Assembly: GCA_015143295.1 (NCBI GenBank)
Contig: CM026565.1
Location: forward strand, 9,422,041 to 9,486,040
DNA length: 64,000 nucleotides
Source of the DNA: Tetracentron sinense
Lineage: Eukaryota > Streptophyta > Magnoliopsida > Trochodendrales > Trochodendraceae
Direction: 5' to 3'
A model generated the notes under the pieces. The model saw only the letters and a program-made list of their open reading frames with translations. It did not search any database and was not told the origin of the DNA. The position numbers were made by a program, and so were the translations under genes. Of the stretch, positions 32,207 to 43,015 are shown in pieces (within the stretch, counting starts at the first letter, position 1; each line of letters begins with the position of its first letter).

Positions 32207-34682
32207 TGTCACGCCCCAAAATATCCCCTAGGAGTTAAGGGATACTTTAGAGGTGACTACGTGTACCTGTCAAACCATCCTGTAATGCAAGAGGCTAAAC
32301 ATAATATAATACAATGATAATCAGAGCGCGGAAACTAAACATAAGTGCGGAAGCATAAGCCAACTTTTTCTTTTCTTCTATTACTCCATATAGTATTCCA
32401 AGTTAACATATACTAAATACAATCAAAGTAAAGGTGGACATGCCCACCTATCAAAATACAAAAAGGAACTCTCTAACACTCTCCTCTCAACAGTAGTCGA
32501 GGTATGGCCACACATCCAAGTCCCCATCCTCTTGAGACTGCCATGGGATAGGTGGCTCCCTCTCCTCTACATACTCCTTCTCGACCCAAGGCTCGGGGTC
32601 GAGGACATCCACGGTACCTGCCGACATAAAAGTACGGCTGAGCATGGAATACTCAGCGAGTACAAACTACTAGCTAACCATAACAATAACGAACGCATAA
32701 CAACAGTGAGTAATACAAGATATTAATTTAAAGCAATAGTGATAGCATAAGATACATAGCCATATCTTGACATGCGTATATGAATGCAAAAACCTCGGTA
32801 AAACTCATGTCTCGGAAACCTTTTTCGTGTCTCGGTCAAATCATGTATGTGTATCGTGTCTTGTCTTGTATTTCATGTCTTGATTTGTTCTTGACTTGTA
32901 TACTTGTGAGCCAGTGGCTAGCACCCTTCCTTGGGCTACCAACCTCCTTGTCATGTTCTTGTTCCATTTCTCTTGTGAGCCAGAGGCTAGCACCCTTCCT
33001 TGGGCTACCAACCTCCTTGTCATGTTCTTGTTCCGTTTCTCTTGTGAGCCAGAGGCTAGCACCCTTCCTTGGGCTACCAACCTCCTTGTCATGTTCTTGA
33101 TTCATTTCTCTTGTGAGCCAGAGGCTAGCACCCTTCCTTGGGCTACCAACCTCCTTGTCATGTTCTTGTTCCGTTTCTCTTGTGAGCCAGAGGCTAGCAC
33201 CCTTCCTTGGGCTACCAACCTCCTTAAAATGTTCTCTCTTGCATTTCACTTGTGAGCCAGAGGCTAGCACCCTTCCTGGGGCTACCAACCTCCTTGTCAT
33301 GTTCTTGATTCATTTCATATACAAATACAATCTTGGAAAAACCCGGTTTCATGCATGCATGCGTGCTTGTGTGCTTGTCAATAGTGGTAATCATGATGAC
33401 ATACTTGAATGGGCGGATCACATGACTATGGCATTTCAATCCTTAACATAGTGGTATGAAAATTTAGGCAACATATAGCACATTTGAGCAATTTATCATT
33501 TCTAAGAACATTTACACAATTTCTATTTCCATTTTCTTCATTGAGTCCATTTATCCCTTGTTTAGTCATTTTATCAAACACCCGGTGGGCCACATTTCTT
33601 AGTCCTTCCATTTCCTTTATTTAGTGCGTATTTTTCATCAAGACATCAAGGTACATTCGTTATTTGTAAAGTGCCCATCTTCCATTTTCCTTTTCACACA
33701 TCACACAACATCCATACGGCATCCAATCGCCTCAATTGACATCCCATCCACACATTTATTCCATTCCCCTTATCTTGTTTATATTTGTTGAGTTAATACA
33801 ATGCATAGGGAAGGAAAAGCATAATATATATAATCACCATTTACACTAGAAAACCTAGGTTATTGCTAGGGAAAGTTAGTAGGGTGTACTAACCTTAGAT
33901 CAAGGTTTGATCTAGAAGAAACCTTGAAATAGAAGCTCTATTTGGAAGGAGGAAGCCTTTGCTTGAAGGGGACTTGAGTTGGGGGAAGAAACCTCTTTCA
34001 AAACGTGAGTGAGTGCTGCCCTAGCTTGAAGAATGCATCTCCACACGAGCTTGAGTTGAAATCTTGAAGAAAACGTGCTTAGGGACGATCTAGGGTCTTC
34101 ACCCCTTTGATTTCTTCTCCAAAAGCAACCTAGGTTTAGGAAACCCTTTTCTCTTCTCGCTTATCTCCCAAATCTCTCTAAGTATAGTGAATGATGCCCT
34201 AAGGCTCGGGCAAGCCTTAAGGAGAAAGGGTTTAACCCCCAAAAGATGATAAAGCCCTTACTGAAATTTCTGCAAAAACGCGAAGACCGAGCGATCGGTG
34301 GTTATGACCGATCGATCGGTTGCCTACCGAGCGATCGGTGTTTATGACCGATCGATCGGTCAAAAACTCACTCTCTGGAAAATTTCCCCATACAAAATTT
34401 CTGACCGTGCGATAGCTACCGATCGATCGGTTATGGACCGATCGATCGCTGACTGGACCGAGCGATCGGTGCTCTGTATATCTGGACTGTTTTGACCATA
34501 TCTTTTGACTCGCTCGTCGGATTTCGACGATTCAACTTGCGTTGGATCCGTTTTTCGAAAACGAACATTTCTGACGTTTCGGAGTTTCCGATTTCTCCCT
34601 TATTTATTAATTAGACTATAAAAACGGCCAATTAGCTATGAAGGTGGTATTCATTAAGGATGAAAAAGTCTGGGGTGCTACA
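32207..34682 (-). repeat. Solo LTR S4 inside S3, TSD TCTTA
   Basis: The 2476-bp segment runs TGTCACGCCCC to GGGGTGCTACA, flanked by TCTTA at 32202-32206 and 34683-34687. Removing it restores the S3 sequence seen in S2 (GGTACTTCTTACTACCCTCC). It is inverted and nearly identical to S5 (46022-48619). It holds the hairpin (32632-32663), the 69-bp tandem array (about 32900-33300) and a CCGATCGATCGGT cluster (34285-34470). Confidence 0.93.
32900..33300. repeat. 69-bp tandem repeat in S4, about 6 copies
   Basis: Units carry GAGCCAGAGGCTAGCACCC and GGGCTACCAACCTCCTTGTC. The unit length is divisible by three and lacks stops, so long repetitive open frames appear on both strands. They are not genes. 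Confidence 0.92.
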
Positions 34683-36570
34683 TCTTACTACCCTCCTAGT
34701 TATAGTTCCTCTTTTCCCTTTATTTCTTTTGATTTTCTTTCATTTACACATGTGCTATGAGATGGATGGTTGTGAATGGTGAATGGAGATGGAATGGGCG
34801 ATTAGATGCCAAGGGTTGTGTTGTGATGATTAAAATGGGGAGGGCATTGTATCCATAATACACACACCTTTATGATGTGAGTAAACTCACCTAGAAAAGC
34901 ATGATTTAGGTTTAAATGAATAATGAACACACCATGTTTGATGAAATGCCAAGGTGAATAAAATGAGTTGTAAATTAGGAAATGCATGCCTAATAAATTA
35001 TGAATATTGCTAGGGCCTATGATAGTGTGTTTCTTGCTTTCCCTAAATGATATGAATATTACATTGCTCAATCATTGATGTTATATGTGTTGTGAAATTA
35101 CCCAAATGTCATATTTAAATTTAAATGCAAGTATGTACACGGTTCCCACGAGCACGGCATGCATGACATGATTTATCGAGGTTTTCAAGAACATGGTTAG
35201 AGGTGGGACATATCCTACGATATGTTTTACATCGCTTTTCACAAGAAAACAAGAACCAACATTCCACGAGGGGTCTCCCCTCACTCACAAGTACATATCA
35301 TGAAGAAGGGCCTCCCTTCCCTCGCAAGTACATGCATATCATGAAGAAGGGTCTCCCTTCCCTCGCAAGTGCATTGCGTAAAGAAGGGTCTCCCTTCCCT
35401 CTCAAGGCATCTCTCAAGCGCATCTCACAAGGATATCTCACAAGTGTATCTCACAAGTTACATGATCACAAGCAAGCACACATGACATGCATGACATGAC
35501 ACGTACGACACGCTCGACAAGATCAAGTAAGACAAACACGACAAGCTTTCAAGTACGAAAAGATATTTCAAGCCAAGTCAAGTGCACGATGTTTTCAAGA
35601 GGTTTTATCGGCTTTCTACGAAATACAAGCATGATTATAAATTGCTTTACTTCCTTGTATGATATGAATTGTTTCCGTCTAACATATATGAATTGCTCCT
35701 GATTTATGTATTGCCATTTTATGCTATGACTATTGGTTAGTATTTGGTACCCGCTGAGTATTCCATGCTCAGCCGTACTTCTTATGTCGGCAGGTTCTGA
35801 GGGAGCTGCTGCTCCATTTGATGTTTGTGCTCCTGGTCCATGGGTGGAAGAGGAGTACGTCGAGGAGCCTTTGGAGGAACCTCCCGTAGAGGGTTATCAG
35901 TAGGTGGTGTTAGATTCTGAGTGGATTGACTGTGGGTGAGCATGAGTGATTATATCCATGTATTTTGGCAGACATGTCCGCACTTAGAGGTTGTTAGACT
36001 TCCGCTGTGTTTTATAGTTATGTTTCCGCTGTCATCCTCTATTGTATATGCTCTGTGGGTTTTTGCAGGTTGGTTTGTCAAGCAAGTCATGTAAGCCATG
36101 ATTAGTCGTCCAAAGTTCACTCTAACTCTTAGGGTGGGTTTTGGGTCGCGACATCATATAAGTATGGATGTTTATTGGTTTTAAAACTAGTTTTTGAAAA
36201 TTTTAGAGTCCCATTTGAGCTATAATGTCAAGATCTAGCTTAAGGAAGGAAACCAATTCAAAGAGTCAAGTAATGAATTTTGATTTCACACTATTATTAC
36301 TTCTAATTGTTTCTTGACTCTGATTGTGAATTGATGCAAATACCATAATTAATCACCTGTGAAAATCAATTATTGTTTACATAATCCTTTTTTATGACTG
36401 TACTTGATATATAAATTCTTGGGTGATTATTCTTTATGATTTTATTGAAATCAATTATTGCAAATTTTTTGGTGAATTGGTTATTTTGAGGTGAAAATGA
36501 GTTTTTACTGTACCATTGGCTGAGGGGGAGAAATGGTTTTAAAAGTAAAATTTTTGAAAATTTTTCCAGA

Positions 36571-36630
36571 CAACCGATCGCTCGGTGTTAAAGACCGATC
36601 GATCGGTCTTTCGTGAACAGGGTTATAAAA
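36571..36630 (+). promoter_or_regulatory. Copia-C internal palindromes and TATA box before env-like ORF
   Basis: CCGATCGCTCGGT and ACCGATCGATCGGT lie at about 36571-36612. TATAAAA follows at 36624-36630, 12 bp further on. The env-like ORF begins about 190 bp downstream. The same palindromes precede the TATA box of the Copia-C LTR. An internal promoter is inferred. Confidence 0.5.
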
Positions 36631-36821
36631 CCCTCATTTCCCCTTTTTCTGTTCACTTCTTCTCCGAACTCCAGAGCGATCTCTCGGTTACCTCTCCTCC
36701 AAATCCTTCCTACGGTCATTCCATTCGACTCTAAGGGTTTCCCAAGCATAAAAAAGGTAAGCCTTGTACATTTTCTTGCGTATAGGTTGAATTTCTCATC
36801 TAGGGCATCGACTGTTCATCC

Positions 36822-38111
36822 ATGGCTTTCATTTTATCCTTAATCCTTCTAGCCTATCTCATGTCTGGTGTTCCCAAACGCCGAAGGTTGGTCCTCAACA
36901 ACCAAGAGGACCCTCCTGAAGATGAGCAAAACCAAGAGCCCTTTTCCTTCACTCCAATAGGACATGGGATTTCAATAAGGGATCGACCAATCCGTAGAAT
37001 GGTGGATTCTACTACTGAAAATCGCCAAAAATCTTTGGCAGATAAAACCCGAAAACAAAAGGGAAAAGCTAGTTCATCTTCAAATGTTCTATTGGGTCCC
37101 TTCATTAGCCCTAGTGCTGCTCAGCTTTATAGTGAGTATTTTAGTAAAAAGGGTGTTATGGTTGAAAGGAGCATTAGAATTTCAAATTTTGGTGATTATT
37201 ACCTTTCTAAGCTCATTACCGATCGTAAGTGGGAAGGTCTTCTCACTTTATCCTGTCCTGCTCCTATTCAGTTAGTCCAGGAATTTTACTCGAATTTCTC
37301 TGAAATCAATTTTAAAACCTGGTCTTTCAAATCTCGATCTTTAGAACAATCAATTTTGATAAATCCAAATGTCATTGCTAAATTTCTTGGTTGTCCTCGA
37401 GTTCCAGATGCCTATTATCCTTATAAATACAAGAAAGATGAGGATAAAGAATCTATGAACAATGTAGTCACCTTTCTTTGTGGTGCTCCTACACTTTGGG
37501 TTGGTTCCTTAATAGAAGTAACAAAACTCACTAGGGATGCCAGACTTGTAAACCTAGTAATGAGTGCCAATATCCACCCAAAAGTTCATACTGCAGATCT
37601 TAGGGAAGATAGAGCTCGATTTTTATTCAGTCTCCTTCGTGGACATGATATTGACCTTGCAGCACACATAATTGATTTGATGATTCAAGCCCATCAAACT
37701 CAAACTGTGGTTGGAGCTCTTCCATTTGGATCCCTGATTACTAAACTCCTTGGTTCTCAAGGGATTATTGCTCCTCCTAGAGCTCCTACCCGTAATCCGA
37801 AAGGTCCAATCAACAAAAAGACCATCGCTCAGAGTTTCTCTCATGCTTCAGTTCGAGATATTGAGGAGGAAGCTGATTTTGGTACAGGATCCTTTCATCC
37901 ACCTCCGGCAACGATTGATGATCTAGCCAGAATGATGAGAGAGATGCAGATGGATCTCTCAACGCATATTTCATCCCACCAGGAGTTCACCACAGAGATA
38001 CGTGGAAGACTTGGATCACTCGATGCAGCAGTGCTGGGCGTACAGAGAGATGTTCGTGAGTTTCGAGCTTATTATGAGTCCCAGCTCACTTCTGATGATG
38101 AGCAGGAGTGA
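36822..38111 (+). CDS. Copia-C env-like ORF (intact, Sirevirus-type)
   Basis: A 429-codon frame without breaks, located after pol, where Sireviruses carry an env-like or unknown ORF. Two starts are possible. MAFILSLILLAYL at 36822 gives a hydrophobic N-terminus. MSGVPKRRR at 36861 gives a basic one, matching the basic start of the Copia-A ORF; I prefer the second. A GTAAGC donor near 36757 and TCTAG near 36851 could also form a leader intron. The central region has VMVERSIRISNFG, RDARLVNLVMSANI and ALPFGSLITKLLGS, resembling the 'putative plant transposon protein' family. The C-terminus (about residues 360-420) looks coiled-coil. No clear internal membrane segment is visible. Function is unknown. 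Confidence 0.8.
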   Translation: MAFILSLILLAYLMSGVPKRRRLVLNNQEDPPEDEQNQEPFSFTPIGHGISIRDRPIRRMVDSTTENRQKSLADKTRKQKGKASSSSNVLLGPFISPSAAQLYSEYFSKKGVMVERSIRISNFGDYYLSKLITDRKWEGLLTLSCPAPIQLVQEFYSNFSEINFKTWSFKSRSLEQSILINPNVIAKFLGCPRVPDAYYPYKYKKDEDKESMNNVVTFLCGAPTLWVGSLIEVTKLTRDARLVNLVMSANIHPKVHTADLREDRARFLFSLLRGHDIDLAAHIIDLMIQAHQTQTVVGALPFGSLITKLLGSQGIIAPPRAPTRNPKGPINKKTIAQSFSHASVRDIEEEADFGTGSFHPPPATIDDLARMMREMQMDLSTHISSHQEFTTEIRGRLGSLDAAVLGVQRDVREFRAYYESQLTSDDEQE

Positions 38112-38677
38112 TAGTTAGATTGATGTACTAGGATAGATACTCCTTATGGTTCATGTGTATATTTTGGAGTTTACCTTAGTCCTAGTATTAGTTTGAGACT
38201 TAGATGTTATTGACTTGGTTTTGAATGTATGAATTTGGATGTTTTATTCTCATTCTCTTATATCTCATCTCATTTGATGTTTATGCATTAATTTTATTGT
38301 TTATAGTCCGCCTTTGGCATTTCGAGCCAAAAAGGGGGAGAGTACATGATATGCATATGGATATAATATGGATGATGATTTTGTGATTATGTGGATGATG
38401 TTATGGAAACATGATTAACCTGTTATGGATATAGTATTGTGGAATTGTGGATGTTATACATGTTTTCTTTTTCCCATGCTTCACAGGTTTTGATTTATCA
38501 TGTGCAGGCAAACAGGTTCTATGTTTGGTGAATCATGACAAGTTAAAATGTCAAATGTCATGTAATTATTTTTGAGTCATGTAAAGGTCAATTTTCCATT
38601 TTTGAATCATTTGGGAAAATTTGAACCTAGTATATGAGTTAGTCTTGCTTTGTCCCGGAATTGCCAAAGGGGGAGAT
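38112..38677 (+). other. Copia-C 3' untranslated region with two polypurine tracts
   Basis: Non-coding, with GCCAAAAAGGGGGAGAG at about 38327 and GCCAAAGGGGGAGAT at 38663-38677. The second directly precedes the LTR start TGTAAATCCC. Repeated purine tracts fit a Sirevirus. Confidence 0.8.
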
Positions 38678-39898
38678 TGTAAATCCCTAAGTAGGTGTTG
38701 GCAAATTCCGTGATCATTAGATAGGTCATGTGAGTCGAGTCGTGTTCAACTTGTCAGAAGAGAAGAGCTAAAGCATCAAGAAGATTGAAGAAAGTGAAGA
38801 AATAGCTCCTACTCTGGATCTAAAAAGGTAATGGACTTAAAGACCCCTACCTAGGTTGGATTTGACTTAGATAACTCTAAACATACCTAGCAGGATAGTT
38901 TTAAACCTAACAAAGTTGTTTGATCTTAGTTGAATCAAATAAACATGAAAAGAAATATGGTTTTGAAACAATTCTGTCTCAACCGATCGCTCGGTGTTGA
39001 GACCGATCGATCGGTGGCCTACCGAGCGATCGGTGGCTATCGACTGGACAAAAAATTTGTATGGGGTATTTTTCCAGAGAGATGATTTTTAACCGATCGA
39101 TCGGTTATGAGCACCGATCGATCCGTTTTGGACCAAGCGATCGGTAATGAGCACCGCTCGATCGGTCCCCGTAAAAAGAATTTTATTTTTCTGGATTCTT
39201 TTTTTAAACCCTATATAAACAACTTTTTGGAGACCTAATTCGTATCTTTGTTTATTTTTGAAAGAGTAGAGGTCTGAGAAACTCCTCTAGGGTTTTTCCT
39301 ATTGTTCTTTTAGATCTTTGTTGATCCCTCCTCTTTCTTTGATCCTAGAGAATGCAAGTATAGATCTAAACCATTGATCTTGCATTGTGTGATCTCAGAT
39401 TTATATGAGATCCCTCTAGGGTTTGAAACTTCCTAAATTGATTCACAACCCTACACCTTGTGTGTGTGTCTGGTGTTTGATCCGGAGCCTTCATGGAAGG
39501 AGATCGATCGTGTGTGATCGTGGTTTTGAAGTAGCTTGAGAAGATTTGGTCGGTGTGGAACCGAAGGTGCTACGGCGGAGATCGAACCTGCTGGTTTCAT
39601 GGAAATCAAGAGTAAGAGTCTATACCTAGGAACGTCGTTTCTGTTTTGGTAAGGTCTTGTCTTGTACTTGAAATCTTTTCATAGTGAAGTTTGTTGCTGG
39701 ACGAGGTCCAGTGGTTTTTTCCCGTTAGGGTTTTCCACGTAAAAATCTTCTGTGTTTGATTTGTGTGGATTGTCTGAGTGAATTGTTCATTGATTTCTAA
39801 ACATATTAATTGAAATATTAAAATTGGTTAGAAATTATTAGATAGACCTATTCACCCCCCCTCTAGGTCTTAGAGATCGTTGATCTGGTTAAATTTCA
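38678..39898 (+). repeat. 3' LTR of Copia-C
   Basis: It starts TGTAAATCCCTAAG after the polypurine tract. Its probable end is ...AAATTTCA at 39898, where the sequence changes to gypsy LTR. The next five bases, GTTAT, occur in the intact homologous LTR at 27146-27150, so they would be the target site. The LTR contains a palindrome cluster (38980-39168), TATATAAA at 39212-39219 and the C-rich TTCACCCCCCCTCTAGG near its end, as in Copia-A. There is no 5' partner in the window. Confidence 0.8.
38980..39219 (+). promoter_or_regulatory. CCGATCGATCGGT cluster and TATA box in Copia-C LTR
   Basis: Palindromes CCGATCGCTCGGT, CCGATCGATCGGT and CCGAGCGATCGGT surround a spacer with GGCTATCGACTGG, TTTGTATGGGG and TTTTTCCAGAGAG. 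TATATAAA follows about 44 bp later. The same spacer and order are in gypsy LTRs at 16010-16210 (inverted), 26655-26815, 34285-34470 (inverted) and 46230-46425. Confidence 0.6.
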
Positions 39899-41448
39899 GT
39901 TATAGTTTTCTCTTTTCTTTTCTATTTTTTGTTTTCCCTCATCTATAACTATAATTTGAGTTGTAATGTGTGAATGGTGTGAATGGAGATGGATATTAGC
40001 GATTGGATGCCGTGTGAATGATGTGATGAATGAAATGGGGAGGGCATTGTATCCATAATGAATATACATGTGTGATGTGAACATCAATCCACCTAGAAAA
40101 GCATGATGTAGGGTTAATACGTAATGAACACACCCTATGTTTGATGAAATGCCAAGTTGAATAAAATGAGTTATAAATTAATAAATACATGCTTAATTAA
40201 TTATGGAAATTGCTAGGGCCTATGATAGTGTGCTTTCTTATTTTCCCTAAATTGCATGAATGTTGACTTTTTCAAATTATTGATTTTATATGTACTGTGA
40301 ATTACCCAATTGTCATATTTAAATTCAAATGCAAGTATATACACGATTCCACGAGCACGGCATGCATGACATTATTTACCGAGGTTTTTCAAGAACGATA
40401 ATTAGAGGTGGGACATATCCTACGATATGTTTTACCTCGCTTTTGGCAAGAACAAGACAAGCATTCATAAAGAAGGGTTTCCCTTCCCTTGCAAGTGCAT
40501 TTAGGAAGAAGGGTCTCCCTTCCCTCACAAGTAGTTTATTTTCCAAGCAAGCAAGATACATGGCATGGCAAGCATGAGCATTTAGGAAGAAGGGTCTCCC
40601 TTCCCTCACAAGTAGTTTATTTTCCACGCAAGCAAGATACATGACATGGCAAGCATGAGCATTTAGGAAGAAGGGCCTCCCTTCCCTCACAAGTAGCATG
40701 AACACGTTTATTTTTCCAAGCAAGCATGACATGGCATGGCATGCATGACATGACATGATACGACAAGACAAGACAGACAAGACAAGATTTCAAGCACGCA
40801 ACAAGTATTTTAAGTCAAGTTAAATGCACAACTATTTCAAGAGGTTTTATCGGATTTTCTATGATGCAAGCATGAATATAAATTGTTTTACTTCCTTATT
40901 ATGATATGAATTGTTTCCAGCATTATAATATGAATTGTTCCCTGCTTATATATTGCTATGGTTATGCTATGATTGTTGGTTAGCATTTGGTACATGCTGA
41001 GTATTCCATGCTCAGTCGTACGTCTTATGTCGGCAGGTGATAGCGGAGCGGCTGCTCCTTTTGACATCTGTGCTCTGAGCCCTTGGGTGGAGGACTATGT
41101 CGAGGAACCTGTGGAGGAACCTCTGGTAGAGGGTTATTATTAGAGGTGGTAGATTCTGAGTGAATAGCTGTGGGTGAGTTGAGAGAAATGTATTCATGTA
41201 TTTTGGCGGGCCTGTCCGCACTTTCTTTTGTGTATCTTCTTGTATAAACCTGGATCATGTGTGTATATATACATAGAGGTTTGTTAGTCTTCCGCTGTGC
41301 TATGTTAGAGTTTGTTTCCGCTATTATTGCCCTCTATTCTATATGCTCCAGGTCTTTTGCAGGTTATTTTGGTCAAGCAAGTCGTGCAAGTTATAATGAG
41401 TCGTCCAAGATTCACTCTAACTCCTAGGGTGGGTTTTGGGGCGCGACA
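39899..41448 (+). repeat. Right-hand part of a Gypsy-2 LTR, ends at TSD ATCTA
   Basis: It resumes at GTTATAG, inside the LTR, and runs through GAAGGGTCTCCCTTCCCTC units (40465-40690) and the hairpin (40990-41021) to GGGGCGCGACA. ATCTA at 41449-41453 pairs with 20415-20419. It is the LTR into which Copia-C inserted, and the outer right end of the composite Gypsy-2 insertion. Confidence 0.85.
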
Positions 41449-41453
41449 ATCTA

Positions 41454-42389
41454 ATTGCCTAAGGGACTTAGCATGGTTCCCATCTTTTTGGTCTCATTAC
41501 GATCAGTTTATTGAAAAATTTCAGTGAACTCGTCGACGAGTATAAGAGACTCATCGACGAGTGGGTGACAGCAAAATGAAGCAATTGCTTCTGTCTCCAC
41601 TCGGCGACGACTCAAGCCAAATTCCTTCTCACTCGACGATGAGTGCCTGTGGGAAAAACCTATAATGGCTATTTTTAAACGGCTAGTTCGCATTCAATGC
41701 TACTCCAAACGGCCATATTGATTACCCAACTATAAATAGAGTTGATTTATGATAAAAACAGATAATACTAAGGACTCCAATCACTGTTCTATTGCTTATT
41801 CATCACTCACTAACTCTCAGCAATCAATACTATGGTTTCTATTGAATATTTAGAATCTCAATCCCTTTCTTTTTGGGCATTCAATTCCAATCAATTTTGA
41901 GAGATTGTAAGCTTTGTATTTAATTCTTATCTATCTCAATTAAGGGGCTTTCAATTCGGATTGTAAATAAAAAAATCTCTGTTCTCATTGAAAGTCAAGA
42001 ATCAGGGATTCTTGCACCTTGTTAAGAAGAGAGTCTCTCTTGAAGAGGTTACTCCTTAGCCTGTAAAAGGATTGTTAAAGGTTCTTCCTGAGCCTGGAAA
42101 AGGATTGTAAAGCTTGCTCTCTACCGGAAAAGAAGAGTACAATTAGTGAATCGTGTGAAAATCCTTGAGGCGGGATAGCTTAAAGGCGAGGACGTAGGTA
42201 AGTTGCTGAACCTCGATAACATATTTGGTGTCTGGTATATCTATCCTTCTCTTTATTTTATTATCTCTGAATTTAGTTGGCAGTTGTTGTGATAAGTTTT
42301 AAATTCCACAAATATCGCTTAGAGTAAAATTTTTAATTTGCCATAAACCCTATTCAGCCCCCCCTCTAGGGTCCATTATCTGGGCATCA
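41454..42389 (+). repeat. 3' LTR of Copia-A, second part
   Basis: It continues the LTR begun at 19976; together the parts make about 1380 bp. The start (TTGCCTAAGGGACTTAGCATGG) matches the 5' LTR at 3100-3125. CTCGTCGACGAGT-type palindromes occur at 41526-41650 and a TATA box at 41731-41738. It ends GGGCATCA at 42389, followed by TGCTC at 42390-42394, which pairs with 2673-2677. Confidence 0.9.
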
Positions 42390-42394
42390 TGCTC

Positions 42395-43015
42395 ATGCTC
42401 ATAAAAAAAACACCTAGTGAAGCATGTATGCAATATAAAAATAAATATGCACAGGTATTGCAAGGAATGTACTGAACTTGGGAAACTGTAACCCAACATT
42501 CTCCCCCTTTTTGGCACAATTGCCAAAGGTAGTATGATGCCAATATCACAACGAATATACCAATTTAACACATGTGAACTATCAAGGCAATCATAATGCA
42601 ACCAAGCAAATACAGACATTACGGGGACTAAAGAGCGGGGAACAAAATATCAATAGAAAGCACAAACTCCCCCTCAACAATTCAAGCACAGAACTCCCCC
42701 TCAACAACTAAACTTGATCTTCTCCCCCTAAGATCAATGACAACACCAAAATCAAGGCACCTATGCTAGAAAGGCCCATGCTAAACAAAAAGGAAACATA
42801 CAAAAAAAATATCATGTGCCACACAAACATGCATCAAAAACATTCCAAGCAGTAGTAATTTAAAATTACGAATCCAATGAAGTACATGATTAGTTAGTCC
42901 AACTGAGGATACACATCTAACTAAATCTCATGGAATGCTAAAGCATAACCAATCCACTTAGTCACATTTAGTGAACAGTTCAAAAGTGAAGCATTGTGTG
43001 TAGTGGTGGTCTGAC
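42395..43015 (-). other. Copia-B internal 3' non-coding region
   Basis: No gene is visible. On the minus strand the region has several purine tracts, such as GCCAAAAAGGGGGAGAAT near 42505 and TTGAGGGGGAGTT near 42680 and 42700. They match the multi-polypurine style of Sireviruses and continue the 2475-2672 segment. The region ends where the LINE begins. Confidence 0.65.

Larger units (their letters stand above)
31090..36153 (+). repeat. Solo LTR S3 in Copia-C, TSD TCATA, split by S4
   Basis: It runs TGTAGAGTCCC to GGGTCGCGACA, flanked by TCATA at 31085-31089 and 36154-36158. Without S4 and its duplicated TCTTA it is about 2583 bp. It matches S2 in inverted orientation. It contains the 26-bp minisatellite (31585-31875), GAAGGGTCTCCCTTCCCTC units (35260-35410) and the hairpin at 35747-35778. 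Confidence 0.92.
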
